Below, in pieces: positions 28,549 to 38,129 of a stretch of 64,000 nt of DNA (its first letter is position 1; each line of letters starts with the position of its first letter). Made by a program: the position numbers and the translations under genes. Source of the stretch: CAWBFD01 sp963788115 (GTDB lineage Bacteria; Actinomycetota; Thermoleophilia; Solirubrobacterales; 70-9); the NCBI GenBank assembly GCA_963788115.1, contig CAWBFD010000004.1, forward strand, positions 2,140,117 through 2,204,116, in the 5' to 3' direction. The notes under the pieces are model-generated. The model did no database searches. It was not told where the DNA came from and worked only from the letters and a program-made list of their open reading frames with translations.

Positions 28549-29115
28549 CTACTCCAGCGCCATTTCGTCGACCGGCGCCTCGTCGTACGGTTCGGCGACC
28601 TCGTCGCGGTAGACGTTCTCGTCGTAGTTCGCGTCGGCGTACGGGTCGATCGGTTCCAGCCCGTTCGGATGCGGGAGTGGAGCTTGGGGTTCCGGGATGT
28701 CGACCTGACTCGGGCTCGTGATCGGGCCCTCGACGTCTTGGACCTGGCTCGGTCTCGTGATCGGACCGTCCGATACCTCTGGTGTCATGGGTGTGTTGCC
28801 GAACGTGTTGGTGTCGTCGAGCGGGAACAGGTCGTTGCCGTCCCAGATGTTGTCGCCGTCGGTATCCCTGTTGTTCGGCTCGGTGCCTTGCTCGAGTTCG
28901 AACCCGTCGTCGGACAGGTCTCCGTCGCTGTCGGCCACCTTCGGGTCGAGGCCGCGGTGCGAGAAGTACTCGTAGCCGTCGGTGAGGCCGTCGTCGTCGG
29001 TGTCGGCGTCGAGCAAGTTCGTGCCGATCAACAATTCGAGTTGATCGGAGAGCTTGTCGCCGTCGGAGTCGACCTGCGGGATGTCGGTCGTGAGGGTCGG
29101 GTCTTCGGGGGGCAT
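28549..29115 (-). CDS. Thrombospondin type 3-like calcium-binding-repeat protein (operon gene 12)
   Basis: 188 residues, last gene of the twelve-gene minus-strand run. The start is ATG 29115, preceded by GAGGAG. Four DxDxDGxxD-type loops are seen: DSDGDKLSDQLE, DADTDDDGLTDGYE, DSDGDLSDDGFE and DTDGDNIWDGND. These are typical of TSP3/EF-hand-like Ca2+-stabilised repeats of secreted or surface proteins. No signal peptide is visible. The C terminus is acidic and low in complexity and ends VDEMALE, like the tails of its neighbours. It may be a Ca2+-binding partner exported by an unrecognised route or a cytoplasmic adaptor. Confidence 0.8.
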   Translation of the reverse strand: MPPEDPTLTTDIPQVDSDGDKLSDQLELLIGTNLLDADTDDDGLTDGYEYFSHRGLDPKVADSDGDLSDDGFELEQGTEPNNRDTDGDNIWDGNDLFPLDDTNTFGNTPMTPEVSDGPITRPSQVQDVEGPITSPSQVDIPEPQAPLPHPNGLEPIDPYADANYDENVYRDEVAEPYDEAPVDEMALE

Positions 29116-29125
29116 TGGAGGCTCC

Positions 29126-30167
29126 TCAGCTCTGGAGTTCGAAGGCGGAGTCGTCCACCGTCTCGACAGCAACGGGTTCGGGCATCTCGGCGAAGTCGCC
29201 GGTGCTGTCGTCGGCGGCGCCGAGGTCGAGAAGCGGATCTTCGCTCGCCATGGGTTCGGCAGTCATCGCCGTCGCGTCGGCCGGCTCCGCCTCGAACGCC
29301 GGTGTCTCGACATCGACGGGAGCGGCTTGTTCGTCGGCAACAATCGTTTCGCTTGCGACGTCGGTTGCGGGCTCCGGCGTCCCGAACGATCCGGCGACGA
29401 GGTCGTCGCTCGCCGCCGCGCCGGTCGCGGCGCTCGACATCGTCGTCGGGTCCATCAGTTCGGCGCCGGGGATCTCGGAGATCGGTATTCCGGCTTCGAC
29501 CAGGGCGTCCGTCTCGACGCGGCTGAAGTCGGGCTTGATCTCCTCCGCGCGCTTCAACGAGTCCTCGGCCGCCTTGATGAGCTTGGCCTTCTCGTCAGCC
29601 TGGAAGCTCGACATGGACGTCGGCGTCGCGCAGGTTGCGTGCCGCCGCCTCCAACGCGACGGCTTTGTCTTCGAGTTCGTTCGCCGTGTGGCGCATTCCG
29701 TCGAGCGCAGTCGAGCGGTCCAATCCGTCGCGCTCGATTTGTGTCGATTCCCGCTCGAGCTCCTCCGCACGTTCGGACTCCTTGCGCGCCGTGCGCTCCG
29801 CGCGTTCGGCCCGAGCGGTGTCACTGGTCGCGCCGGCTCGCAACAGTTGTGCTTGCTCGCGGAGGTCGTCGGCCATCTCTCTCGCGAATGGTTCGTCCGA
29901 CGCCATGTCCTTGGCGGCCTTCTCTTCGAAGTCCTTCGCCATCGCGTTCGCTTCCTTGGCCCGGTCGTGCAGTTCGTTGGCGCGCGCATGCGCCTTCGCA
30001 GCTGCGCCACGCGCCGACGCGGCGGCCAGGTCGGCGTCGTCCATGCGCGCGCCGTAGTCCGCGAGGTGTCGCTCCTCCCGGTCGGCCTGCGTGCGGTTCA
30101 AGCGCGCGGACTGATCGCGCAGCTTCGCCGCTTGCGCTTCGATCTCGGCGATCCTCGGGGTGGCCAT
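29126..30167 (-). CDS. Coiled-coil protein, paralogue C (operon gene 11; frameshifted near 29605)
   Basis: About 346 residues from ATG 30167 with a GAGGAG ribosome binding site. An Ala/Glu/Arg-rich coiled coil spans residues 1-190 (for example AERAERTARKESERAEELER). After a one-base break near 29605 comes KAKLIKAAEDSLKRAEEIKP, then the conserved motif AGIPISEIPGAELMDPT, then a long acidic Ala/Glu/Asp-rich tail ending SAFELQS. The same motif occurs in the next gene upstream (AGVPRSEIPGSELMDPT). No membrane segment. Its role is unknown; I infer a scaffold or adaptor for the neighbouring dynamin-like proteins. Confidence 0.8.
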
Positions 30168-30176
30168 TGTTGCTCC

Positions 30177-31064
30177 TCAGGATTCGTATTCGAACGACAT
30201 GTCGCCCGCGGCGGCTGCATCGAGCGGCGCGGTTTCGACGTCGGCTTCGAAGTCGGACTGGTACGCGACCGGTTCGGTGCCGGCGTCCGCGTACGCGTCG
30301 CCGTCGTAGGAACTTGCGCTCTCGTCGTAGCTGACGCTCTCGTCGTAGGTGGGGTCCATCAGTTCGGATCCCGGAATCTCCGAGCGCGGGACGCCGGCAT
30401 CCATGAGCACGGCCGGGTCGATCGTCGAGTAGTCGGGTTCGATGGTGTCGGCCTGCTGCTGTGCGTAGCGCGCCCAGTTGTTGCTGGCCGATCCGGCGCC
30501 GGCTCGTCGTTTGCGTACTCGGCTTCGGAATCGCGTTGCTTCTGCGCGGCTTCACTCAGGAGCCGGGCCTTGTCGTCGAGCAGGTCGGCCGCGCGTTCGA
30601 GCTGCGGCCCGCGGTATCCCGGTGACATCGCTTCGCCGTCGATCGACTGCAGGTTCTGCTCGAGCTCGTCGGCCTTCGTGGCCCACTCACGCGCGACCTC
30701 GCGCGCGGCTTCGGCGCGTGCGGACGTCGCTTCCGCCATCCGCACCCAGCCCTGAGCTTCTTCGAAGTACTCCTCGGCCTCGACGGGTCGATCCGCGTTG
30801 ATATGCGCGCCATACGCATCGTGCTCGCCCGCCGTTTCCGCGTAGCGATTGCTCTCGGCGTAGAGATCGTTCGCTTGCTTGTCGGCTTCGACGGCGCGGC
30901 TGCGGGCGGCGGTCGCTTCCTGCTTGATGGTGTCGTGGCGCGCCCCAGGAGGTGTTCTCCTTGTGGATATCGTTCTTCGAGGCGTCGTGCAGCGCCCGCG
31001 CTCGTTCGCGGATTGCGGCCGCTTCCTCGTCGAGGGTGCGGGCGTCACGCAACTGCTTCGTCAC
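30177..31064 (-). CDS. Coiled-coil protein, paralogue B (operon gene 10; two frameshifts)
   Basis: About 295 residues. It begins TKQLRDARTLDEEAAAIRER at GTG 31064, overlapping the end of the dynamin gene by 20 bp. Breaks near 30950 and 30480 divide it. The joined coiled coil includes AEATSARAEAAREVAREWAT and QLERAADLLDDKARLLSEAA. Then come QADTIEPDYSTIDPAVLMDA and GVPRSEIPGSELMDPT, matching paralogue C, and a Tyr/Asp/Ser-rich tail ending MSFEYES. No catalytic motif. It is one of three related proteins in the operon. Confidence 0.78.
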
Positions 31065-32563
31065 CGTGGCCTCCTCGCTCGTTGCGTTCCCGGATGGAGC
31101 CGTAGATGGCTTCGCCGGTACGGGCTGCGGTCTCGCAGACCTCGACGACCGCGGGGTCGGCGAGCGGGTCTGACGCGCGGTCCCGCCAGCGCGCGATCAC
31201 CTGCAAGCGCGGCAGTCGCCATCTCTTCCGGCGGCGTCCCACCCGAAACTCCCAGCGCGTCCGCGGCAGTGGCGGAGAGCAGCAAGCGGTCGAGCTCGAC
31301 GCGCTCGGTGTCGCTGACGCGCGCGCTGCCACTCGCGAGGAGATGCGCGCACCGGATCCGGGCGAAGTCGACCACGCCGGCCTCGATGCGTTCGGCCTCG
31401 CGGTCGAGATACTCCGCGCGTACGGGGTCGACGCCCCGGAGCCGGAAGGCGAGGGCGCGGATCGCCACGAGCGCCGAGCGTGCTTGGAGCACGCGTGCGC
31501 GGGGCAAGAAGTGCTCGGCGATGACCTGGTTCAGCTGGTTGAGTCCGGAGCGCTCGACGAGCTTGGGGCCCAGCGTCGCCGCGGTCGTCGAGCCGTGGTT
31601 GACCTCCTCGATCGCGATCCGCACACCGAACATGCCGAGCCTTTCGAGCAGCGCTTGGCGCACCTCGACGGTCACGTCGCTCGCGTGCAGGTCGCAGAAC
31701 TGCTCGGCCGAGAGCAGCATCGAGTCGAGTTCGGCTTCATCGCTGGCGGCAAGGGTGCGCAACGCGGCCGCTTCGTCTTCGCGGAATGTCAACCCGGTCT
31801 CGGCGAGCAGGCCCGCCATCGGCACGACCGTCGCGCACAACGTCCGTACCGACGCGTCGCCGCGGTAGCGCTCCGCGATGCGCCGGGCCGAGTCCATGGC
31901 GTCGAGGCGGCCGGCGCCGATCTCGTCGGCGCGCGACAGAACTGCAACCGCGTTCACTGGCGACGCGGCTGCGACCGACCGGTCCATGAACGCGTCGAGG
32001 AACTCGACGTCACTGCGATGAAGGTGACGCATCAGATAGATGACCGCGTCGGCATCGGGCGCGTGGTCTCCGTCGTGGTCGAGGAACTCACGAGTTCGGC
32101 GCGAGTTCTCGTCGTTCAGCGATGCGAGGCCCGGTGTGTCGATGAGGGTGACGCGCTCCAGCGCGGATGCCGGCCACCGGACGTCGAGGAACTGCACGTC
32201 GGACTCGGGGACACCGTTGAGCATGACGTTCAAGGCGCCCTCGTCGCGCCGGAACTCGAGCGCCTTCTCGTGACCGTTCTTGAGCTTCGCCATTACCTCG
32301 TAACGCGGTCCCCGGCGGTACCACGACACCAGGCGGGTGCACTCACCCGCGTCGGTCGGCGCGAGCCGCTCGCCGACGAGTGCGTTCAGCAGTGTCGACT
32401 TGCCGGCCTTGACGCGCCCCGCGATCGCGACCCGCAGCGGGCCGTTGAGGCGCTCGGCGATGGCTTCGATGTCGGCCTGATAGGGCGTGCCTTCGAGCTT
32501 CATCGCCATCTCGTTGGTGAGCGCGAGCACGATTGCCGACGCGTTCCCGAGGGGCAGGGTCAT
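31045..32563 (-). CDS. Dynamin-like GTPase B (operon gene 9; frameshifted near 31205)
   Basis: About 505 residues. The G domain has the P-loop GRVKAGKS (residues 49-56), ERVTLIDTPGLASLN (G3) and AVLSRADEIG (G4-like). A long helical stalk region follows. After a break near 31205 the C terminus is RLQVIARWRDRASDPLADPA and ends GGHGDEAVA. ATG 32563 overlaps the stop of the other dynamin gene (ATGA). Bacterial dynamin-like proteins polymerise on membranes and drive remodelling. The pair recalls mycobacterial IniA/IniC, where two dynamins are encoded in tandem. No obvious membrane hairpin is seen in this copy. Confidence 0.88.
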
Positions 32564-34422
32564 CGTGGGCTCCCGGGCGAATCGGCCAAGGTCGCGACCT
32601 TGGCGAGCACCGTGCGGGCCGCGTCGATCTCGGCCGCGCGCTTCTTGGACTGCTCTTGGGTCTGTTGCGCGATCTTCTGGGCGCGCTGTGCGGTGTCGGT
32701 GTAGGTGCGCTGCAATTCGGCGAGCCGGTCGCCGAACTCGTCGCGCATGTCGCGTTGGAGGTCGCGCAGCATGCCGGTCATCTCGTTCGTGACCTCGAAC
32801 TGCACGTCGTCCATGAACTGCCGAACTTGCTGGCGCGCGGACTGTCGACGCGTCGCGATCTTGCGCTTGCGTTCCTCCGAGACCTGCAATCCGCCGAACA
32901 ACGCCGCCACACCCAGCAAGACCGGGTTCGACGCGACGATTGTTGCGGCTGCCGCCGGAAGGAACTGGCCCATCATCCCGAACATCACGACGCCACCTTG
33001 CGCGCCGCGTAGGCCGGTCAGGCCCGACATGACCGCCTTGCCCTTGCCGCCGGCTTCGTCGAGCGCCTTGCCCTGCCACAGTTCGGCGATGTCGACGACT
33101 TCGTCGGGTCGGCCGCCCGGCCGGGGCAGGCCGAGGTGCTCGTCCTGCAACAACAGGGCAACTTCCGCACGCGTCGCGGCGCGTCCTTCTTCGATGGCGA
33201 CGAAGACCTTGGTCACCTCGTCGGCAACCTGCGACTGCATCAGCCGCACCATGTTGTCCCATTCTTCGGGCGTCTTCAGGCTCTCGACGAGTTCGTCCAT
33301 CGCCCGCGAGATTGCGCGCATCCCCGAGCGGAATCGGTAGCTGACCTCGTTCGAGAGATCTGCGATGCGGTCGCCGACGAGCACGCTCCACTTCGCGCCG
33401 GGACCGCGCAGGTGCTCGAGCCGTTCGCTCGCCCGCTTCAGGTCGGCCATCGCGCCTTGCACCTTCGACGGATCGGAGAGCAATGCCCGCTCGTCGTCGA
33501 GGGCGCTGCGGACGAGGGTGGTGATGCCGCGGATGTCGCTCTTGGAGCGTTCCTCGGCGATCTCCTTCGCCGGATTCACCACGCGCGTGCCGAGTGCTTC
33601 GATCAATTCCGGGAACCGGCTGCGTTCGTTGAGGTCGCGGTCGCGCCGGGCCAGCGCCGCAGTGCGCAGCGTGCTCGACACCGCGACGATCGGAATGTCG
33701 ATGCCGGCGCGCGCCAGGTGCCCACGGTTGATGTCGACGATGCGTTCCCACGCGGGATAGAGGTCGGTCTTCGTCTGCGCGAACAGCACGGTCGGGCACA
33801 GCTCCACCGCGCGCTGCAGGAACTCGACCTCCGGCGCGCTCAGCTCGGCCGACGCGTCCGACGTGAGGATGAGTCCGTCGGCGAACGGCAGGAACGAGAG
33901 CGTCGCGGCCGCGTGACCCGCACCGAGGCCACCCATGCCGGGCGTGTCGACGAGCGCGAGGCCTTGACGCAGGATCGCGCTCGGCGCGCTGATCTCGACT
34001 CGCTCGACGCGCTTTTCGTTGCCGGGGTTGCCGCGCTCCGACACCCAGCCGCCGAGTTCGCTGACGGCGATGGTCTCGGCGACGGCCTGGTCACCTTCGC
34101 GGCGGCGCACGACAGCCGAGAGCTGCTCGCCGTGCCGCACCAGCGTGATCGCGGACGTGGCGAGGTCGTCGTCGACCGGACAGACCTCAGAACCGAGCAG
34201 CCCGTTGACGAGCGAGCTCTTGCCTTGCTTGAACTCGCCGACGACACACACGATCGTCGACGGCCGGTGCAGCCGGGCGCCCGCGGCAGTGGCGCGGCCG
34301 ACGAGGTCGTCGCGGCCGAGTGACCGCAAGACCTTGACGAGCTCGCCGATGACGCCGTCGAGCGCCTGTGTGTTCGGGGCTTCGTGGGCAGCCGGTGCTT
34401 CGGGAGTCGCGGTCGCGGTCAT
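32560..34422 (-). CDS. Dynamin-like GTPase A with membrane segment (operon gene 8)
   Basis: 620 residues, frame intact. The P-loop is GEFKQGKS (residues 62-69); QGLALVDTPGMGGLGAGHAA is G3, and LFAQTKTDLYPAWER carries the TKTD G4 motif. After the helical bundle lies a hydrophobic segment VVMFGMMGQFLPAAAATIVA, then NPVLLGVAALFGGLQVSEER, a likely membrane-inserting hairpin. The C-terminal coiled coil continues with RTYTDTAQRAQKIAQQTQEQ. The start ATG 34422 overlaps the stop of the Gly-rich gene and the stop overlaps the next dynamin start (both ATGA). Membrane fission, fusion or repair at the cell envelope is expected. Confidence 0.92.
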   Translation of the reverse strand: MTATATPEAPAAHEAPNTQALDGVIGELVKVLRSLGRDDLVGRATAAGARLHRPSTIVCVVGEFKQGKSSLVNGLLGSEVCPVDDDLATSAITLVRHGEQLSAVVRRREGDQAVAETIAVSELGGWVSERGNPGNEKRVERVEISAPSAILRQGLALVDTPGMGGLGAGHAAATLSFLPFADGLILTSDASAELSAPEVEFLQRAVELCPTVLFAQTKTDLYPAWERIVDINRGHLARAGIDIPIVAVSSTLRTAALARRDRDLNERSRFPELIEALGTRVVNPAKEIAEERSKSDIRGITTLVRSALDDERALLSDPSKVQGAMADLKRASERLEHLRGPGAKWSVLVGDRIADLSNEVSYRFRSGMRAISRAMDELVESLKTPEEWDNMVRLMQSQVADEVTKVFVAIEEGRAATRAEVALLLQDEHLGLPRPGGRPDEVVDIAELWQGKALDEAGGKGKAVMSGLTGLRGAQGGVVMFGMMGQFLPAAAATIVASNPVLLGVAALFGGLQVSEERKRKIATRRQSARQQVRQFMDDVQFEVTNEMTGMLRDLQRDMRDEFGDRLAELQRTYTDTAQRAQKIAQQTQEQSKKRAAEIDAARTVLAKVATLADSPGSPR

Positions 34423-35205
34423 CCGAGGCCCTCGAACATCGCATCGAAGGAGTCTTCGATCTGGTCGGCTTCGTGGATCGTCTGCTCGAAGTCGTCCATC
34501 GGTGCCGATTCGATCTCTGCTGGTGCCACTTCGGTGAGTTCGTCGGCGAGCACGGGCGCGGGCTCGGGAATGCCGTCCTCGCTGTATGTCGGGTTGTCGG
34601 GGAACGTGGGATCGTCGGGCGCGACTTCGGGGCGGTACGTGTCGTAGGGGTCGTCGGCCATCGTGCTGTCGGCGTAGTTCTCGCTGCCGTTCAGGTGCGG
34701 CGGGACGATCCCGGTGTTCACGATGTCGTCGTGATCGGCCGGCTGCGGCGCGGGCGCGTTCGGTGTCGCGCCCGTTCGCGGGGGCGTCGCCACTGCCGAG
34801 GAAGTTCCCCGCGACGCCTTGGAGCTCCTCCGGGAGGTACGAGCTGACGCGATCCATGAGGCCGTCGAACGGCCGCCGCCGCCTTCGCCTTCGTTGCTCG
34901 TTGCCGCCGAAGAGGCCGCCGAGGTTGTCGAGGAAGCCGCCGCCGCCGCCTTCGCCTTCGTTGTCGTTGCCGCCGAAGAGGCCGCCGAGGTTGTCGAGGA
35001 AGCCGCCGCCGCCGCCTTCGCCTTCGTTCTCGTTGCCGCCGAAGAGGCCGCCGAGGTTGTCGAGGAAGCCGCCGCCGCCGCCTTCGCCTTCGTTGTCGTT
35101 GCCGCCGAAGAGGCCGCCGAGGTTGTCGAGGAAGCCGCCGCCTTCGCCGGAAACTTCGCCGCCGGCACCGGTGACTTGGTCGAGGAATGTGTCGAAGAGA
35201 CCCAT
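34419..35205 (-). CDS. Gly-rich tandem-repeat protein, IniB-like position (operon gene 7)
   Basis: About 261 residues from ATG 35205. It begins GLFDTFLDQVTGAGGEVSGE and carries four copies of a 22-residue unit (FLDNLGGLFGGN plus an acidic Gly-rich linker). Then come MDRVSSYLPEELQGVAGNF and, after breaks near 34897, 34880 and 34775, an acidic tail. The C terminus MDDFEQTIHEADQIEDSFD resembles the C terminus of the next gene upstream. The short hydrophobic FLDNLGGLFGG units look like weak amphipathic helices. The position before tandem dynamins parallels Gly-rich iniB in mycobacteria. Function unknown. Confidence 0.75.
34893..35150. repeat. Tandem 66-bp coding repeat, four copies
   Basis: A unit with GAGGTTGTCGAGGAAGCC begins at 34921, 34987, 35053 and 35119, giving an exact 66-bp period. 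The copies are nearly identical; one differs by a D-to-E codon. It encodes the 22-residue repeats of the Gly-rich protein. Frame breaks at the left end leave a fifth partial copy. Copy number could be mis-assembled. Confidence 0.92.
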
Positions 35206-35217
35206 CGGTCTGCGCTC

Positions 35218-36288
35218 CTACTGAAGGCCTTGGACGAGGTCGTCCAAGGAGTCGTCGATGCTGTCTGCGGTGTCGAGCGCCTGGCTGAAGTCGTCGACGG
35301 GTACTGAGTCGAACTCGGCGATGCCGAGCATGTCGTCGGAGCCGCCGAACTGCGACGACGCGATGTTTGCGATCGTTCCGACGTCGGAGAGGTCGGGACC
35401 TTCGATGCCGACGTCGCCGGACCAGTCGGACTGTTCGACGCCGTCGATGTTGCTGTGCGCGTAGTCGGCTTCGCCGCTGACGGTGACGACGCCGAGTGCG
35501 TCGACCTCACCCTCGAAGTGCACGTTCTCCACGACGTCGCCGTCGTGCTCGAGCCGGTCGTACCCGACGCCTGCACTCGCGGTGCCGTAGCCGACCATTC
35601 CGACCGAGCCCTCGACGCCGACCGACGTGAACGAACCGTCCTCGGTCTCCTGGTAGCTCGCTTCGACGCCGGCGCCGATCGTCATGCCGGTCGGCGTGTA
35701 CAGCTTGCCCTCAGCGTCGATGTAGGTTCCCCAACCTTCGTCGGTCGTCTCGAACCCGCCTTTCACCTCGCCGGTGACGATGCCGTAGTACGTCGGGAAC
35801 GTCCCTTGGACTTCGCCGTTCACACTCACGTTGCCGTCGGGGTCGAGTTGCACATGCCCCGAGGCATACGGGAGCGGGCCCCAGTTGATGCCGGCCGAAC
35901 CGCTGGCGAGGAAGCCTTCGTCGGTCATACCGAACTCGTACGCCCCGAACGGAACTTCGCCGCCCGTGGTGATGCCCGCTTCGCCGACTGATGCGCTGAC
36001 CTGGGCGAGCCCGTCGAACCCGGTGCCGACGCTGAACTGCCCGTCGTCGAAGTCGATGTTGACGCCGCCGCCGGTCACGTAGTCGACCGTGTCGAATACG
36101 TAGTCGTCGGCTGCGTTCATCGCCTGGCCCGCGAGCCCGAAGGTCGCGGTGTCGACGGTCTCCGCCGCCCAGGCGATCGTGTCGCCGATCGCGCTCGTTG
36201 TCACGGAGTCGTACGCGCTCTCGGCGACGTCGCTGACTGCGTCGCCGATCGCGTCGGCAGCATCGGTTATCGAGTCCCAGAGTCCCAT
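35218..36288 (-). CDS. Beta-rich Gly/Asp protein with GLWD start (operon gene 6)
   Basis: 356 residues, frame intact, ATG 36288. An N-terminal amphipathic part GLWDSITDAADAIGDAVSDV is followed from about residue 75 by many alternating Gly/Val/Thr strands such as VSASVGEAGITTGGEVPFGA and VGVEGSVGMVGYGTASAGVG, as in beta-solenoid or beta-barrel-like proteins. It ends VDDFSQALDTADSIDDSLDD, similar to the end of the Gly-rich repeat protein. There is no Sec signal peptide. I recognise no family. The shared termini suggest that the two proteins meet the same partner, perhaps the dynamins. Confidence 0.75.
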   Translation of the reverse strand: MGLWDSITDAADAIGDAVSDVAESAYDSVTTSAIGDTIAWAAETVDTATFGLAGQAMNAADDYVFDTVDYVTGGGVNIDFDDGQFSVGTGFDGLAQVSASVGEAGITTGGEVPFGAYEFGMTDEGFLASGSAGINWGPLPYASGHVQLDPDGNVSVNGEVQGTFPTYYGIVTGEVKGGFETTDEGWGTYIDAEGKLYTPTGMTIGAGVEASYQETEDGSFTSVGVEGSVGMVGYGTASAGVGYDRLEHDGDVVENVHFEGEVDALGVVTVSGEADYAHSNIDGVEQSDWSGDVGIEGPDLSDVGTIANIASSQFGGSDDMLGIAEFDSVPVDDFSQALDTADSIDDSLDDLVQGLQ

Positions 36289-36335
36289 GTCGACACCTCC
36301 TCTCGAGTCGTCGGGTCAGGCGGATTCGCGTGGGG

Positions 36336-36875
36336 TCAAGCGGCGGACATGAAGCGGAAGGAACCGATGAGCTCGACGATGGCCGGGCCGTAGCGATCCA
36401 TGAGCTCGCGCGGGGTCGTCGCGACGAGCTGGAAGAAGTCGACGGTCTTGCCTTCGTCGTTCGCGGGTGCGAAGAACAGCGCATGCAGTTGCGCGACCGC
36501 GCGTCCCGACTGCGCCGCGTCCATCTCCGCACCGCGGAGGTAGACGACGTTGGAGCCGAAGCGGGCCAGTCGTTCCATCGTCACCTTGGCCGACGGCTGG
36601 GAACGACTGAGCCGGCCCCACGTCGCTTGCGCGGCTTGCTTGAAGTCGACCTCACGCGAGACGCGGTCGTGGCTCAGGATGGCGTTCACCCAGAACCCGT
36701 CGACTTGCTCGGCCGTGCGGGCGACGACGAGTGCATCGGGTGCCTCGTCGAGTACCCAGCCCGAGGGCACCGAGAAGATGAACGACGGGACGGGCTTGAT
36801 CATGGCGCTGGGATACAACGCGACCCGCGACGTCAGTTCCGTCGGCTTTTCGAGAGCGGTTGCTTGCTCGGTCAT
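36336..36875 (-). CDS. LpqN/LpqT-like (PsbP/Mog1-fold) protein without lipobox (operon gene 5)
   Basis: 179 residues from ATG 36875. SFIFSVPSGWVLDEAPDALV, then VVARTAEQVDGFWVNAILSH, GSNVVYLRGAEMDAAQSG and HALFFAPANDEGKTVDFFQL are arranged like the LpqN/LpqT family of mycobacterial lipoproteins (PsbP/Mog1-like fold). Unlike those it has no signal peptide or lipobox Cys, so it should stay in the cytoplasm or bind membrane complexes from inside. Frame intact. It sits 47 bp before the beta-rich gene. Confidence 0.75.
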   Translation of the reverse strand: MTEQATALEKPTELTSRVALYPSAMIKPVPSFIFSVPSGWVLDEAPDALVVARTAEQVDGFWVNAILSHDRVSREVDFKQAAQATWGRLSRSQPSAKVTMERLARFGSNVVYLRGAEMDAAQSGRAVAQLHALFFAPANDEGKTVDFFQLVATTPRELMDRYGPAIVELIGSFRFMSAA

Positions 36876-36889
36876 CGGAGGTTCCTCGC

Positions 36890-38114
36890 TCAGAAGTCGG
36901 CCGACGAGAAGTCGGCGGATTGGAAGTCGCCAGATGCGAAGTCGTCGGTCTGGGAGTCGTTGAAGGCGAGGTCGTCTTCGCTCGTGAAGGACGTGTCTTC
37001 GCCGAAGTTGTCGCCACCGAGCGGGTCCTCGTTCGACCACGGGTCTTCGGTCGCGACCCGGCCCGCGTCCGCGTTGTCGTCGGTGCCCCACGGATCGGTC
37101 TCGTCGAACGAGTTCGAGCCGGTGGGAGCTTCACCGTCGGTGCCGGTGCCCGTGTCGCCGCCCATGTCGATCTCGGTCTCGGTGTCCTCGGCCGTGGGCG
37201 TTTCCGCGGGGAGTTCGCCGTCGATCTCGATGTCGTCGGGGTTGATGTCGTTCTCGTTCTCGGGCCATGTGCCGTCCGGCATCGGTTCGTCACCGACCGT
37301 GTTGCCGTCGGATCGGGCGTCATTGCCCGAGCCGTCGGTGCTCGGCTGTTGCTCCGAACCGGCATCCGGCGGGCCCCATGGGCTGTCGGCCGCTTCGAGG
37401 ACCCGGGGGTCGAGGACCGGGATCTCGGGCCGGATCGCCTCCGCTTGCGCCCTGACTTCACCCGCACGTTCGCGGTAGATCTCCGCGCTGACGGTGTCGC
37501 CTTCGGCGTCGAACTTCGCGGCGTCGGCTTCCCACTCGTCGGCGGTGTCGAGGAGCTCTACCTTCTTCTGGAGCTCGTCGCCGGCGATGTCCATGCGGTT
37601 CGCCGCAGTCCCGATCGCGATCGGGACCGAGATGTCGTTCGTCGCTTCGGTCAGTTCGGTCACGCGCTGGTCGAGCGCTTCCGCGCGCGAAGTCGACTCG
37701 TTCGCGGCTTGCTCGGCGCGCTCGGCCCGCTTGGCCGCGGCGTCGGCGAGCTTGGCTCGACTCGTCGCGATGTCGCGCAGGTCGCCGGCTGTCGTCGAGT
37801 CGGAGGTCTGGCCGATCTCGTCCTCGTACTGCTTGGCTTCGCGTGCGAGTTCGTCCGCTGCCTGACGCTCACGCGCGGCTTGCTGTTGTGCTTCCTCGGC
37901 ATGGGCGCGCGCTGGAGCGGGCGTCACGCGTCGCTTCGTCGAGCGCGCCGCCGCGTTCGGAGTAGCGCGACGTTGCGGAGCGGTCGGCAGCTTCGTGCCA
38001 TTCGGCGGCCTTGGCGCGCGCGTCGGCGAGCTCGGCGCGGGCGGCGTCGGCCGCCGACTGCGGCTGGGCAAGCGAGTCGGGAGGCGTCGTGGTGGTCTTG
38101 GTGTCTTCGGGCAT
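36890..38114 (-). CDS. Coiled-coil protein, paralogue A (operon gene 4; frameshifted near 37920)
   Basis: About 408 residues from ATG 38114. The coiled coil includes ADAARAELADARAKAAEWHE, and after the break QQQAARERQAADELAREAKQ and RAERAEQAANESTSRAEALD. ANRMDIAGDELQKKVELLDT aligns with the ERAADLLDDKARLL and HTANELEDKAVALE segments of paralogues B and C. AEAIRPEIPVLDPRVLEAAD matches their EEIKPDFS / DTIEPDYS motif, but the following SEIPG motif is lacking. The C-terminal 170 residues are a very acidic Asp/Glu/Gly/Thr tail ending FQSADFSSADF. Confidence 0.8.
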
Positions 38115-38129
38115 CGTGGGTTCCTTCGA

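Noticed and set aside
34893..35150. Could the 66-bp repeats be a CRISPR array?
   Set aside because: There are no unique spacers; the whole unit repeats and is a multiple of three within a reading frame, so it is a coding tandem repeat.
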